The position numbers were made by a program, and so were the translations under genes. A stretch of 64,000 nucleotides of DNA from Siphonodentalium dalli (lineage: Eukaryota; Mollusca; Scaphopoda; Gadilida; Siphonodentaliidae), in NCBI GenBank assembly GCA_032622095.1, contig CP136063.1, positions 279,177,426-279,241,425 on the forward strand, given 5' to 3'. Of this stretch, positions 23,638 to 34,471 are shown one piece after another. Numbering within the stretch: position 1 is the stretch's first letter; each line of letters opens with the position of its first letter. The notes below the pieces were generated by a model. It saw nothing but the letters and a program-made list of their open reading frames with translations. It searched no databases and was not told where the DNA came from.

Positions 23638-24880
23638 GTGAGTACAATTTTCAAAACGTTCCATGGAATTATAATTAAATATTCATTCTTGATTAATTGC
23701 TGTATCCTCATGAGCGGTGCTCCGGTCTATTCCTCGACAGCTTGTGTGGTAAGATTATCCCAATACACGTATTAAATTTGTCCATGTGCCATTTACTTCG
23801 ACCTATACCATGCAACTAAGTTTTTCCTATATCGGATACTGAAAGTCGTCTATCCCTTTAAATATGACATAACTTGAGCTCCCCAGATAATACAATGCCA
23901 TTATAACGAACCAAAGCCGGACGCTTTGGGCCGTATATAGGCTATATCTGATTTTGTGACGTCACCAATTATTATCTAATACGACACTGCTGTTTTGAAT
24001 TTTTGCGAGCACTTTTGTCGCACAGTAGATCGGTGGGCTTTAAGCATTAATGTCGTAATCTGAATTAAACGTACATACAGCGTCAATAATATAATGGTTA
24101 ATTTCAGTAAAATACTCCCCTTCAGACAACAACCAACAGTCTTGACTTTTGAATACTTTCAGTTTGATGTTTGTAGTTATATTCTCTAATAATTTGTTCA
24201 ACAGGAATGGCTTTTAAAAGTTTTTAGGTTTTAAGTCTGAGTCGGTGAGCTCGTAGCTCGTAGTCTCTGATTTCTCACATGCCTTGATGTATGATAAAAA
24301 GACACAGATATATCCTAGCTCGTGCGTGTGTTTTAGCTGTGGTTCGTTAATTACGCTAGCGTATGGTCATATTATTTTATAATTTTGGCTGCGTTGAGTT
24401 GATATGTAAAGCATAACATTTTGATGGACACGTATTAGTCGAACACATTCAAAATATATACATGTACGTGTTTCAAATACGCGAGTCTACAATCAAGGTT
24501 TAAATGGACTCAAGGCCTTCGAAGTGTGTTCATGCGAAATAAAATCTGTAAAAAAAAAACCATCATTAACAAGTACACGTAAACAGGGACGTTGTTAGGG
24601 GTTCCAACTTGGGGGGGGGGGTGAGACCATAAAATGTCCAACTATATAGGATTTGGTGTAATAAATTTTCCAACTATATAGGATTTGGTTTTGAGTAATG
24701 CAAAATTCCAATATTGGCTTAATGTCTTACTAATTTGGGTTTCTATCTGTTCTTTTTAAGAGTATGGACTGTGTAAATAACATTTAAGACACTATTAACA
24801 AGAATGACATAGCATTGATCCATGTTTTATGTATTGAGTACACAGTGCATGCAATACATTATATATGATATTAATCAGAA

Positions 24881-25018
24881 TATGGTTGAGGAACGAATAC
24901 GAGTTACATGTATTCCAATTCCAAGGAGTCACAAGTTATAACTCACACATATGGTTGGGGAACGAATACTTGTTACATGTATTCAAATTCCAATGAGTCA
25001 TAAGCTATAACTCACACG
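24881..25018. repeat. 69-bp unit, two tandem copies
   Basis: TATGGTTG(A/G)GGAACGAATAC ... TATAACTCACAC is repeated at 24,881 and 24,950 with a few differences. The rest of 23,760-24,880 shows only a G run at about 24,611 followed by CCAACTATATAGGATTTGGT twice. Confidence 0.85.
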
Positions 25019-25670
25019 ATGTAACAAGTATGCATGCTGAATGATTGTTATAATGTTAAAGCTGTCCTCAGAAAGATATGGAGGTTTGACATTACTAATA
25101 GACTAGTGCCCATGAATCTATGGTTGGTACAACATATCAGTCTGAACTTGAAGGAAATGCTTTGCTTTTAATTTCATATATGTGTTCAGGTAATGAGTAC
25201 TACTGGAATTTATTTACTCAAATGACTGTGTATTAACTTGTAATATTGACATTACATTCCTACCTTGCAGGACAAATTTAAATAAACTGATTAACATACT
25301 GCTATGAGAGGAACTAAATGTATAAGTATAAGTACAACTATTAGAATTTGAGTCAAGAAATTTCCAACTATTGACAATTTTGGTCCTCATTGGGGGAGGG
25401 TGAGACACCCCACCCCTGTCGGTACGTCCATGCATGTAAGACTATAACAATTGTATTCGTATTGTCATTATTAATAACACTCTCCATCAACGTCCAAAAT
25501 TTAATAAAGATATGACGGTAACCATTGGAAAAGGTCACAACAATGAAAACTAATCTGAAAATCTTATTTAGACTAATATTTTTGAAATTACAACAGGATT
25601 ATCGATGTTTGCTTACAAATCACTGAAGTATTTCCGTTGACATTACGATGGTTTCAACTCGCGAAATTTC

Positions 25671-25803
25671 GTTATCGCGGAGCTATCAATAATTAATATA
25701 GTTCGTTATCGCGGACCTATCAATAATTAATATAGTTCGTTATCGCGGAGCTATCAATAATTAATATAGTTCGTTATCGCGGAGCTATCAATAATTAATA
25801 TGA
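25671..25803. repeat. 34-bp unit, four tandem copies
   Basis: GTTATCGCGGAGCTATCAAT plus AATTAATATAGTTC repeats. It lies inside a copy of repeat F (25,490-25,900). Confidence 0.9.
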
Positions 25804-25878
25804 GAAGTTCATCTACTTCTCAGCGTTCTTCTTGGTGGTGATCTGTTTACAGACAATTCGACACACAGCTGTATGTCA

Positions 25879-25901
25879 TTCAGCTTATTTTTACATTTCA
25901 G
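25879..25901 (+). other. Orphan copy of the exon-1 splice acceptor
   Basis: TTCAGCTTATTTTTACATTT-CAG is identical, apart from one T, to the intronic part of the 72-bp units at 23.3-23.5 kb. No coding sequence follows it. Confidence 0.7.
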
Positions 25902-25962
25902 AAATTATAACTTATCTTCTTTTATTCAATTTGATCCGAATTCTTGACCAGTTGCTCTTTAA

Positions 25963-26175
25963 CCCTTCAATGACTGGATCATCCTTATGTTATATATAAG
26001 AGTCTCCCATAGGGAACCTGTCATATAAAAGAGAATGCATTGACCTAGCACTATGTACCTTGCCCTTGTAAGCCAATGTATTCTCTTAAATGTATATGGG
26101 AGACTCAAATATATAAGATATTGCACTGGGACATGATATTTAATGCTGCACCAGCGCAGCTCCCGTCATGAACCT
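25963..26175. mobile_element. TTAA MITE remnant adjoining the exon-2 acceptor
   Basis: TTAA at 25,959-25,962 precedes CCCTTCAATGACTGG. The right part TTTAATGCTGCACCAGCGCA and CTCCCGTCATGAA matches the 15-kb copy, but the closing AAGGG-TTAA is lost about 20 bases before the splice acceptor. Confidence 0.7.
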
Positions 26176-26196
26176 CACGAAAGGATTATATTCCAG

Positions 26197-26324
26197 AATC
26201 GGGAGCAGCTTCGAATTAAGATATTAGGAGACTGTTACTACTGTATATGCGGTGCCCCAGAGCCTCGACCTGACCACGCTGTGATGTCGGTTTATATGGG
26301 GCTGGATATGGTCGTAGCCATCAA
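26197..26324 (+). CDS. ADCY3-like: Adenylate cyclase exon 2 seen: C1a core with LGDCYYC
   Basis: Seen: acceptor ATATTCCAG, 42 full codons plus two bases (AA), donor GTAAGT at 26,325. The translation includes [19 protein letters not shown] and [18 protein letters not shown]. Family knowledge: the Asp of LGDCYYC is the second metal-binding residue of C1a and is intact here. The run [16 protein letters not shown] with a following DHAV matches my recollection of ADCY3 better than ADCY1, 2, 5, 8 or 9. The exon begins in phase 0 and ends in phase 2, matching exon 3, which supplies the last base of the Lys codon. The acceptor has a weak pyrimidine tract and sits about 20 bases from the remnant of a TTAA-type MITE (25,963-26,175), so the branch-point region is partly element-derived. 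Confidence 0.95.
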
Positions 26325-26368
26325 GTAAGTCAAACTCACCACCACGTTATGGGTCGAAGCTACATTAA

Positions 26369-26737
26369 CCCTTTACCCAACAGAAGGGCCCTGTGCCAAT
26401 GCATTCTCTTATATATGTGAGTCGACCATAGGTCGCCTCGCATATATAAGATAATGCATTGGCTTAACACATTAAAAATTATAAAATTATAAAAGTTTTT
26501 AAAAAAGATTTTTTTTTAGGCCAATGCATTCTCTTATATATGCGAGGCGACCTATGGTCGACTCGCATATATAAGAGAATGCATTGGCACAGGGCATAAC
26601 TGTAACTATCACTATGTGGTCAAGGAGCCGGTTTCAATGATATCCATATTTGTATGGTTCTATTGAGACAGACCGAAGATATTTTAGGCTGTTGAAGCTT
26701 TATTTGGCCGGTTTTGGCCGGTTTATTGGGTAAAGGG
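26369..26737. mobile_element. 369-bp TTAA MITE, CCCTTTACCCAACA family, copy 1
   Basis: TTAA at 26,365-26,368 and 26,738-26,741 bounds CCCTTTACCCAACAGAAGGG ... GTTTATTGGGTAAAGGG. It has two core palindromes of about 70 bp that read ATGCGAGTCGACC and GGTCGACTCGCAT in opposite order. It sits in the intron between exons 2 and 3. Confidence 0.92.
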
Positions 26738-27215
26738 TTAACATCTTGATTTCATTATGTATTGTCCTAGTCAGTTATAAAATCATGAACTCGGTCAATT
26801 GTTGCCTTGTATGTTTTTGGGATATTATGGACAGATAAGAGACATAGAGGAATGTATGTGATGTGTTGACGTTTAATTTTAAATGAAAATCTATCATTTA
26901 GAACATTTTAAGTGAAAGGTGTTTGTTGAAGGCTCAATGTTGTCCTTTGGGAATAATAATGCAAATGTGTTTACAAAAGGAGTTTCCTAGGAATTTGTGA
27001 TGTTGGAAATGTTGCCTGGAATTTTCGAGAAGAGCGTTTGTAACAAAATTCAGTTTCAGCAAAATTTGATGTTTGCTTTTAACCCTTTTTATAATCATTT
27101 CCTGTCGTCTGCTCCTATTTCCCGAACATCCCTCAAATAAAGAATAGATCATTCCAATGTATAATTGTATAACTGAGTGGAGAATCCATTCTGTATAGAA
27201 AGCGTTCATTTCCAG

Positions 27216-27374
27216 GAAAGTTAAAGAAGACACAGGAGCCAATGTCGATATGAGGGTGGGAATACACACAGGGTCGGTGCTAGCGGGGGTCATGGGACAG
27301 AAACAGTGGCAGTTCGACGTACTTGGAAAGGACGTCACAACAGCCAACAAACTCGAAAGCGGAGGAGTACCCGG
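27216..27374 (+). CDS. ADCY3-like: Adenylate cyclase exon 3 seen: C1a [11 protein letters not shown] segment
   Basis: Seen: acceptor TTTCCAG, then one base, 52 codons and two bases, donor GTATGT at 27,375. The protein includes [33 protein letters not shown] and [15 protein letters not shown]. Family knowledge: VDMRVG.H.G.VL and (W)Q(Y/F)DV.S.DV..AN form the C1a subdomain that packs against C2 and lines the catalytic cleft. Oddity: the usual Trp of the QFDVWS motif is Leu here (QFDVLGKDV). GQK before W again recalls ADCY3. Phases agree with exons 2 and 4 (the split Gly codon GG|A). The long open frame on the opposite strand here is only a shadow of this exon. Confidence 0.95.
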
Positions 27375-27805
27375 GTATGTACAATTCTAAAAATTCTGTT
27401 GTTGAGTGTAATCTATATTAAAATCACCACTAAGTTATCTAAAGTATAAACCAGAAAAAAATTCCCGCCTGACTCGCCCGATCGGCCTTATGTAGTTCGG
27501 GAAATTTAAGCGATCTGGGAGAGGACTTACAAAACAGACACAATAGGCTTGTTGTCTCATCCCATTCCAATCACACATAATCATTCATTAGCATTTTTGT
27601 AAAATATTCATCTTGTTTTGTATTGGGAATAAATATTGTTTACACCAAAATTCAAAAGTTTATCCTCGCTAATTCAATGATATATATATATTGAGAGATA
27701 TAGTTAGTGTATAGCGTGCTCTTATTTAGATCTTAAAACCTCAAGTTAAGCATAGTAATAGATAGCCAAAGTTTATCCTTGCTAATTCAATGAAAATATT
27801 TTGGA

Positions 27806-29219
27806 AATGAATGTAGTGGATTTTTATGTTATTGAGGGACACGGCGCTGTGGTCGTTAATGAATGTAGTGGGTGTTTGTGTTTTTGAGGGATACGGCGCT
27901 GTGGGTCGTTAATGAATGTAGTTGGTTTTTATGTTTTTGAGGGATACGGCGTTGTGGTCGTTAATGAATGTAGTGGGTTTTTGTGTTTTTGAGGGATACG
28001 GCGCTGTGGTCGTTAATAAAAGTAGTGGGTTTTTATGTTATTGAGGGATACGGCGCTGTGGTCGTTAATGAATGTAGTGGGTGTTTGTGTTATTGAGTGA
28101 TACGGCGCTGTGGACGTTAATGAATGTAGTGCGTGTTTGTGTTTTTGAGGGATACGGCGCTGTGGTCGTTAATGAATGTTGTGGGTGTTTGTGTTATTGA
28201 GGGATACGGCGCTGTGGTCGTTAATGCATGTAGTGGGTTTTTGTGTTTTGGGGGGGATACGGCGCTGTGGTCGTTAATGAATGTAGTGGGTTTTTATGTT
28301 ATTGAGGGATACGGCGCTGTGGTCGTTAATGATTGTAGTGGGTGTATGTGTTATTGAGGGATACGGCGCTGTGGTCGTTAATGAATGTTGTGGGTGTTTG
28401 TGTTATTGAGGGATACGGCTCTGTAGTCGTTTATGAATGTAGTGGTTTTTTATGTTTTTGAGGGATACGGCGCTGTGGTCGTTAATAAATGTAGTGGGTT
28501 TTTATGTTTTTGAGGGATACGGCGCTGTGGTCGTTAATGAATGTAGTGGGTTTTTATGTTTTTGAGGGATACGGCGCTGTGGTCGTTAATGAATATAGTG
28601 GGTGTTTGTGTTATTGAGAGATACGGCGCTGTGGTCGTTAATGAATGTAGGTTTTTTGTTATGTTTTTGAGGGATACGGCGCTGTGGTCGTTAACGAATG
28701 TAGTGGGTGTTTGTGTTATGGAGGAATACGGCGCTGTGGTCATTAATGAATGTAGTGGGTGTTTGTGTTTTTGAGGGATACGGCGCTGTGGACGTTAATG
28801 AATGTAGTGCGTGTTTGTGTTTTTGAGGGATACGGCGCTGTGGTCGTTAATGAATGTAGTGGGTGTTTGTGTTATTGAGGGATACGGCGCTGTGGTCGTT
28901 AATGAATGTAGTGCGTGTTTGTGTTATTGAGGGATACGGCGCTGTGGTCGTTAATGAATGTAGTGGGTGTTTGTGTTATTGAGGGATACGGCGCTGTGGT
29001 CGTTAATGAATGTAGTGCGTGTTTGTGTTATTGAGGGATACGGCGCTGTGGTCGTTAATGAATGTAGTGGGTGTTTGTGTTATTGAGGGATACGGCGCTG
29101 TGGTCGTTAATGAATGTAGTGGATGTTTGTGTTATTGAGGGATACGGCGCTGTGGTTGTTAATGAATGTAGTGTGTGTTTGTGTTATTGAGGGATACGGC
29201 GCTGTGGTCGTTAATGAAT
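27806..29219. repeat. 52-bp minisatellite, about 27 copies
   Basis: The unit GAGGGATACGGCGCTGTGGT plus CGTTAATGAATGTAGTGGGT plus GTTTGTGTTATT repeats at 52-bp spacing with scattered substitutions (TTTTT for TGTTA types, GCG for GGG). It lies in the 20.9-kb cyclase intron. Open frames across it change with the variants and are not genes. Confidence 0.96.
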
Positions 29220-29834
29220 ACAAGTTATGACCACTTATCTCACGGTTACATCTCCATAAAAACAGTCCACATGACAGTTAATCCTTATATTTATATACAT
29301 TTAGCGAAAAAGCCACTTTTGTAAATGTCTTTAAATCGAAAAGTGTATCGTGACAAAACCAGCCCAAAATATCTCATAGCACCCTTGGCAAAAGTTAACA
29401 GGAACAATTGAAACCCGATGATTTATTAAGTCAATCCTGCGCGAATCCAAATGCGCCCAAAACATTATGCGTTCTTCTTTCCAAACCCAAATGACGTATC
29501 GATGTTGTTGTGAGCTTGCAGTTATGAGCTGTTGCGCATTCACCGAGATAATTGCAACTAGCCACGTGGGCGCCGACCAATCAGAATGCTGGATTTAGTG
29601 ATAATCACACTTAGTATGTAAATATAATTTAGTGCAACACAGACGGGCTATGTAAATATATATACGTCCTCACGCAGACAATTAAGTGTACATGTATATC
29701 GTTCTCTTATATAATTAACCTCAAGTTAAAAATAACAATAGCCCACGTTCCGGGGATAAATGGATAGCAGTTTACCTGAAATATTTACATTACTGAACAA
29801 CCACGTATATATACGTGGAGACATGGGGGCTACT

Positions 29835-29981
29835 TAATAAATAGAGCATGGCTTGGAGTGAAATACGCCGATATAGTGCATAGTGAGGTTGTGTAGTTCA
29901 CGACGCGAAGCGGAGTGAACTACACAACCGCACTATGCACTATATCGGCGTATTTCACGACAAGTCATGCTCTAATTATTA
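29835..29981. mobile_element. ~147-bp hairpin element
   Basis: AATACGCCGATATAGTGCAT and ATGCACTATATCGGCGTATT pair, with GTTGTGTAGTTCA / TGAACTACACAAC at the loop. It is near perfect. Confidence 0.85.
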
Positions 29982-30342
29982 TATTGTATCGAACAAATAT
30001 TTTGATTTAGCAGTAGGAAACTACTATTTTCAACTTTTACTAAGTTCAGACAATTGATGTTCGCCTTACTGAAGCTTTAATTTGGATCAGCGGCGAAATA
30101 ACAAGTAGTTTCAGAACAAAGTTTGATGTAGTGTTCGTTACTATTTTTAGTAGTCAAAACTACATATGCATAGTGCACGATGGGAGAGACTTGAAGGCGT
30201 AGTATACAACTACGACTAATAGAGTCGAGTAGCCAACCAATCGGAAAGCTTGATTTCAATAACAAAGTCACGTGAGATACAATATATATATATAGTGTCT
30301 CACCCCACCCTTAAAATTCACGAGCTGGAAATGTCATACCTG

Positions 30343-31141
30343 CACTCTTATGACTAATGTGTAGGTTTTCTACACAAAATGTGTAGCCCTGCTACACAAT
30401 CATTATTCAATTTTGATCTTAAACATATTTGTGTAGTATATGTGTAGTTTCATATTCGTACACAAATTGTGTAAAAAAAAATACACATAAATGGGTAATT
30501 TTTTACACATTTATACACAACTGTGTGTATAAAATCAACACATATCCCTTACACATTTTGTGTAGGTTCTTACACATACAGTTCGTAGACAAGAAATGCA
30601 AGTTCAGTAGTCCGACCTGTGGGTATAGTATTAAAGATATATGCAGATTTATATGTTAAAACTTTCATGGCGCATATAGTAGTATGTAGTATTTTGTTCT
30701 GTACTGTGAGTTTTTGCTTTGAATGAACAAACCAGGGTCGAGGCGTGATTGCATAATATTAGTATTATTACAACAATCATAACAAGAGTCTAAGGGCAGT
30801 AATCGCCATGAAAGTTTTAACAAATAAATCCTCATATACTATTAATACTAAACCCACAAATTGGAATTCTGAACTTACATCCTTGTCTACGGTCGCTGTA
30901 GATTGTATTCCAAAAACTATACTCAAACAATATGGCCATCACGAAGCAGACTATGAAACTGAAGGCACCGCAATGCGCATGCTCTACGTTCTTACACAAT
31001 TGTGTGTAACAAAATATACACATTATGTGTAGAACGGCACTTGGTCAATGTATTTGTATGTAAAACTACACATTGCTATGTGTATTAACCGGGTTTACAC
31101 ATTTGATGTGTAATCGTTTCTACACATTAGTTATAAGAGTG
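30343..31141. mobile_element. 799-bp element with CACTCTTA ends and TACACA/TGTGTA words
   Basis: The ends CACTCTTATGACTAATGTGT and ACACATTAGTTATAAGAGTG are inverted with one mismatch, and both flanks show TG. Within about 220 bp of the left end and 150 bp of the right end the words TACACA and TGTGTA recur more than a dozen times in both orientations, often as TACACA(N)TGTGTA palindromes. The middle (30,590-30,980) lacks them. The layout resembles CACTA (En/Spm) elements, which have CACT-type ends and subterminal repeats in both orientations; the TG flank does not prove that class. Confidence 0.75.
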
Positions 31142-31616
31142 TGACCCAACATTATATTGAATTTACAGCACATATAGGTTGAAATTGATCTCATAGTTTG
31201 ATTTCTCAACCATTATCTAAATGTAGTGGGTAATTTGTTTTATACCATAAGTAGCATATAGTTCTACTTATGGTCTGAAATGGCATAAGTTAGAAATATT
31301 TCAACATGAGGGGGGTGTCAGGTTGGAAATTCCGAACAGTTGGAAAGTTCCAACCCCAACGCGGTGCAAATGGAATCGCGCAAACCCGGGGTATTGCTCT
31401 TATTGCACATTGCGCTAATTCAGCGTCGGCTTTGACGGTGATTCGCTGGCGTCATGTCGCCTTTATACATTTACATTAACTTACTAAGTTAGTATCACAT
31501 TACAAGAATGTAATGGCTTATGCAGAACAAATATGGGAGCCGCGCTGTGTGTATAGTATTCCGGAAACAAAAAATTAATAACATGATTAAGCCGGTACTG
31601 ACATAAACAAATGGAC

Positions 31617-31745
31617 CGATCAATGGACCGATATTAATCACAGGCCCCTGGGGAAATATAGCAGCGAAACCAATATATACTACACCAGTGATAGTATATA
31701 TTGGTACATCTGGTCATTTCCCCCACGGGCCTGTGATATTAATGG
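31617..31745. repeat. ~130-bp imperfect hairpin
   Basis: TATTAATCACAGGCCCCTGG / CACGGGCCTGTGATATTAAT and ACCAATATATACTA / TAGTATATATTGGT pair. Confidence 0.75.
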
Positions 31746-32754
31746 CAGTGGGATTGGAGCTGTCGTACATAGTCGTACATAGAACATGTTAAATTCCAAC
31801 AAAGAACATATCTCGTCTGCAGAGCACGCAACAATTGAATATCGAGTTTAAAATGGTGCGTCCGCGAGGGTATGTTTTGCGCCATTGACTGTTATAATTG
31901 GCGCCAAACTATTCTTGTTGTGACGGGAGCAGTTCATGTCATGGCAACATTTGTCTCAAACTGTTTTACTTTTCTGCGTTTTATGTTGTGATGTGTATTA
32001 GGGGAAAACATGATGTGATTTTGGGAGGTTTATTGGTGGGATTTACGATTGAAAATGCAGTTTTAGGGCTGAAACCGACATATATTACACTACATGTCGT
32101 TTTGGAAATTAAATTATAAGAACGATATAAATGCAACCTATTTTCGGGCCAAGTGCTTTTGTTTGTAAATACAATTTCCAAATGTGAAAATTTTGAGTGA
32201 AGTTTGGAATACGAAGTCTCCGTCGCCACGCCTCTCGAATAAGGGTGGAGAAAAATGAACATTTGATGTAATTACGTGGCGAATATATTCCTACATATAT
32301 GCTGAAACAAACGGATGATAGCAACACTCAATCAAAACCCAATATCATACTATTAATTGCATATACCAGGGATATGTTTTGGGCTGTAAATCAATATTTG
32401 TCCTATTAGTTATATGTAAATGTTTAATGGGGGGCATCAGTACGTGTATTATATGATACACACAATCAAACAGTATCGTGTATTATTCAGAGATCTGTAT
32501 TTCCGGTGGTACTCGCTAATGACATCCGTTAGAATGGCGACTGATATGGACTATATATATGGCACTCAACATATAATATTGAATCTGCAATAGTGTAATC
32601 CACTGGAGATTAATGATGGCACGTCAGATTAGACGCAATATAACTATATTAAATGGATATCCGATTCGACGGTCCACATATCAGACTCAACAATAACAAA
32701 ATGATTGTTAAATGCCGCTTCAGTTATCAGAATCGATTAATAGCCGAAAAATAA

Positions 32755-33085
32755 TTCTAACCACAGTCAACTATAGTATAAAATTGCACAGTTATTTATC
32801 AACATTTTTTCAACGAAATTTGGCCGGATTGTTAAATATCTGACCAAAGCCAGATTATTTTAGAGTTATCCATCTTCATCCACAATTTGGTTCGAGACTG
32901 TCGGCTCGTCGACTTTTTGCCAGGCCACCAAAATGTACCGGCGGTGAACAATAATAGATTTCAAAAATCGATATCTGATCTGTAATGGGTGTGTTCCTCA
33001 ACCCGAATCAAATAATTTTTAACCCCGAAGCCAAAGCATTCTGATTCGAGTCGAGGAACCCACACATAAACGCTCAGTGTGGTCA
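32755..33085 (-). repeat. Interspersed repeat R14, copy 3
   Basis: CAACTATAGTA.AAAATTG, TTGCCAGGCCACCAAAATGT, AATCGATATCTGAT and CTCAACCCGAATCAAATAAT match copy 2. GATTCGAGTCGAGGAACC begins a short inverted piece. Confidence 0.55.
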
Positions 33086-33603
33086 GATATCGATTTTTAA
33101 AATTATATTGATTATGCCATCTAACCAATGGGATCATTTAATGTGATTGAAGGTCATATACCAACCTATCCCCGGTGGCATAATAGGCCCGTTGGCTTGT
33201 TATTAAATTTTAGAAAGATTCCATGGCCTAAATTGTATGAAAACAATGAAATTTAAAAATCTAAGTAAAGAAGAGCCCCCATATATACGTCTGATAGAGT
33301 CATTGGAAACACCTCGATTCAAACACAATTTATATCTGGAGCCAATTCAGCCATATACCAAGTTTAGTTGTGATCATTATCAACCAAACCTAGCTGCAGT
33401 TATCAACAGGCATGCAATCAAGAAAACCCCAATTCTAAAATCGAAAAAGGTCAGTAACTGTGGTAAGCATATGAGGACCGAACCGAAAATAGAATTTGAC
33501 AAGTACTTTGTGGTTATCGTACCAAATTGCAATCCCTTCAATCAACATTAAGTCCGGAAAATGTCCGCAATTTATGTAAAAAATTGGTGACCGAACCCCA
33601 AAC

Positions 33604-33990
33604 TTGAGCTTAAATCGTTTGTTGTGGTGGGTGGTGAACCTACATATAAAATTGTATTCCATTAAGTTGTGGAACAAAAGCTATCATCCGGAAACGAATA
33701 AATTGACGGACAGACATACCATAATACGTCCTGTTTTAAATCGGGCGTTTAAAAGACGTCACGACAAAGCGTGTCTACTAACACAAACAGAACCAGAAAG
33801 TGGCGATAGGTCGTCGCGATCCGAATTTATTCATGTCACCGAATTCAAGTGCAGGGACATGTTTTTCTTGGATGGGCGACTGTCAATATATGATATAGTA
33901 CAGAACGAAGACATTGGAAACACATCAGTCTTCGGATTAGGTCAGTTTTGGACTGCGTTTGTGCATCGCTGCACCATGGAGTTATTATAA
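33604..33990 (+). CDS. Unrecognised 128-codon ORF inside the large cyclase intron
   Basis: Seen: an open frame from Met at 33,604 to the stop at 33,988-33,990, with ordinary-looking composition in its second half (CRDMFFLDGRLSIYDIV, then GQFWTAFVHRCTMELL). A related stretch (33,770-34,145) recurs at 42,240-42,605; there the same frame is broken by at least three stops and by indels. The window also has a 104-codon frame just upstream (33,237-33,551) without a recognisable family. Inference: either a degenerate transposon-borne coding fragment of which this copy stayed open longer, or a chance ORF in a duplicated repeat. I recognise no domain. Confidence 0.25.
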   Translation: MSLNRLLWWVVNLHIKLYSIKLWNKSYHPETNKLTDRHTIIRPVLNRAFKRRHDKACLLTQTEPESGDRSSRSEFIHVTEFKCRDMFFLDGRLSIYDIVQNEDIGNTSVFGLGQFWTAFVHRCTMELL

Positions 33991-34180
33991 ATTAAAAATA
34001 CGCGAATCGCAAAAACATAACAATGGAACCATGCGTGTAACCGACGTAGACGCCGAAGCGCCAAAAAAAAAACGTCTTTGCCGCGCGGTAAGTTCTGTGG
34101 TCCAGTTGTTAACATGACGAACTTGTATTCACTGTAAACACTACGATATGAGTTCATCATACTCCACATAATGCCTCAAT

Positions 34181-34440
34181 AGGTACTCCACATAAAAATA
34201 TAGGTACTCCAGAGAACCTAAATATTGGTACTCCACTGAACCTAAATATAGGTACTCCAGAGAATCTATTTATAGGTACTCCAGAGAACCTAAATATTGG
34301 TACTCCAGAGTACCTAAATATTTGGTACTCCAGAGTACCTAGGCAGGTACTCTAGAGTACCAATAATTAGGTACTCCCCTGTGACAAAGCTCCGTACCTA
34401 CGTAGGTACTCCAGAGTACTTATTGTTTTAAGAGTGTGTG
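34181..34440. repeat. GGTACTCC/GAGTACC word-cluster element
   Basis: GGTACTCCAGAGTACC-type words, several fully self-complementary, recur about ten times, spaced by AAATAT. The right end TTTTAAGAGTGTG (reverse CACACTCTTAAAA) resembles the CACTCTTA terminus of the 30,343 element. It directly follows the 33.8-kb duplicated segment. Confidence 0.65.
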
Positions 34441-34471
34441 AGCAATGAATATGAACCCTTTTTCTTCTAAT

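Noticed and set aside
23276-23641. 121-codon frame reading [18 protein letters not shown] repeats
   Set aside because: A frame-shifted reading of the quadruplicated cyclase half-exon; the cyclase frame carries the conserved motifs.
26934-27350. 138-codon minus-strand frame
   Set aside because: It overlaps exon 3 antisense, and the plus-strand exon has family motifs and splice sites.
27806-29219. CRISPR-like regular repeats
   Set aside because: The full 52-bp unit repeats with no unique spacers, and the locus is eukaryotic intron; it is a minisatellite. The same applies to 36,961-42,041.
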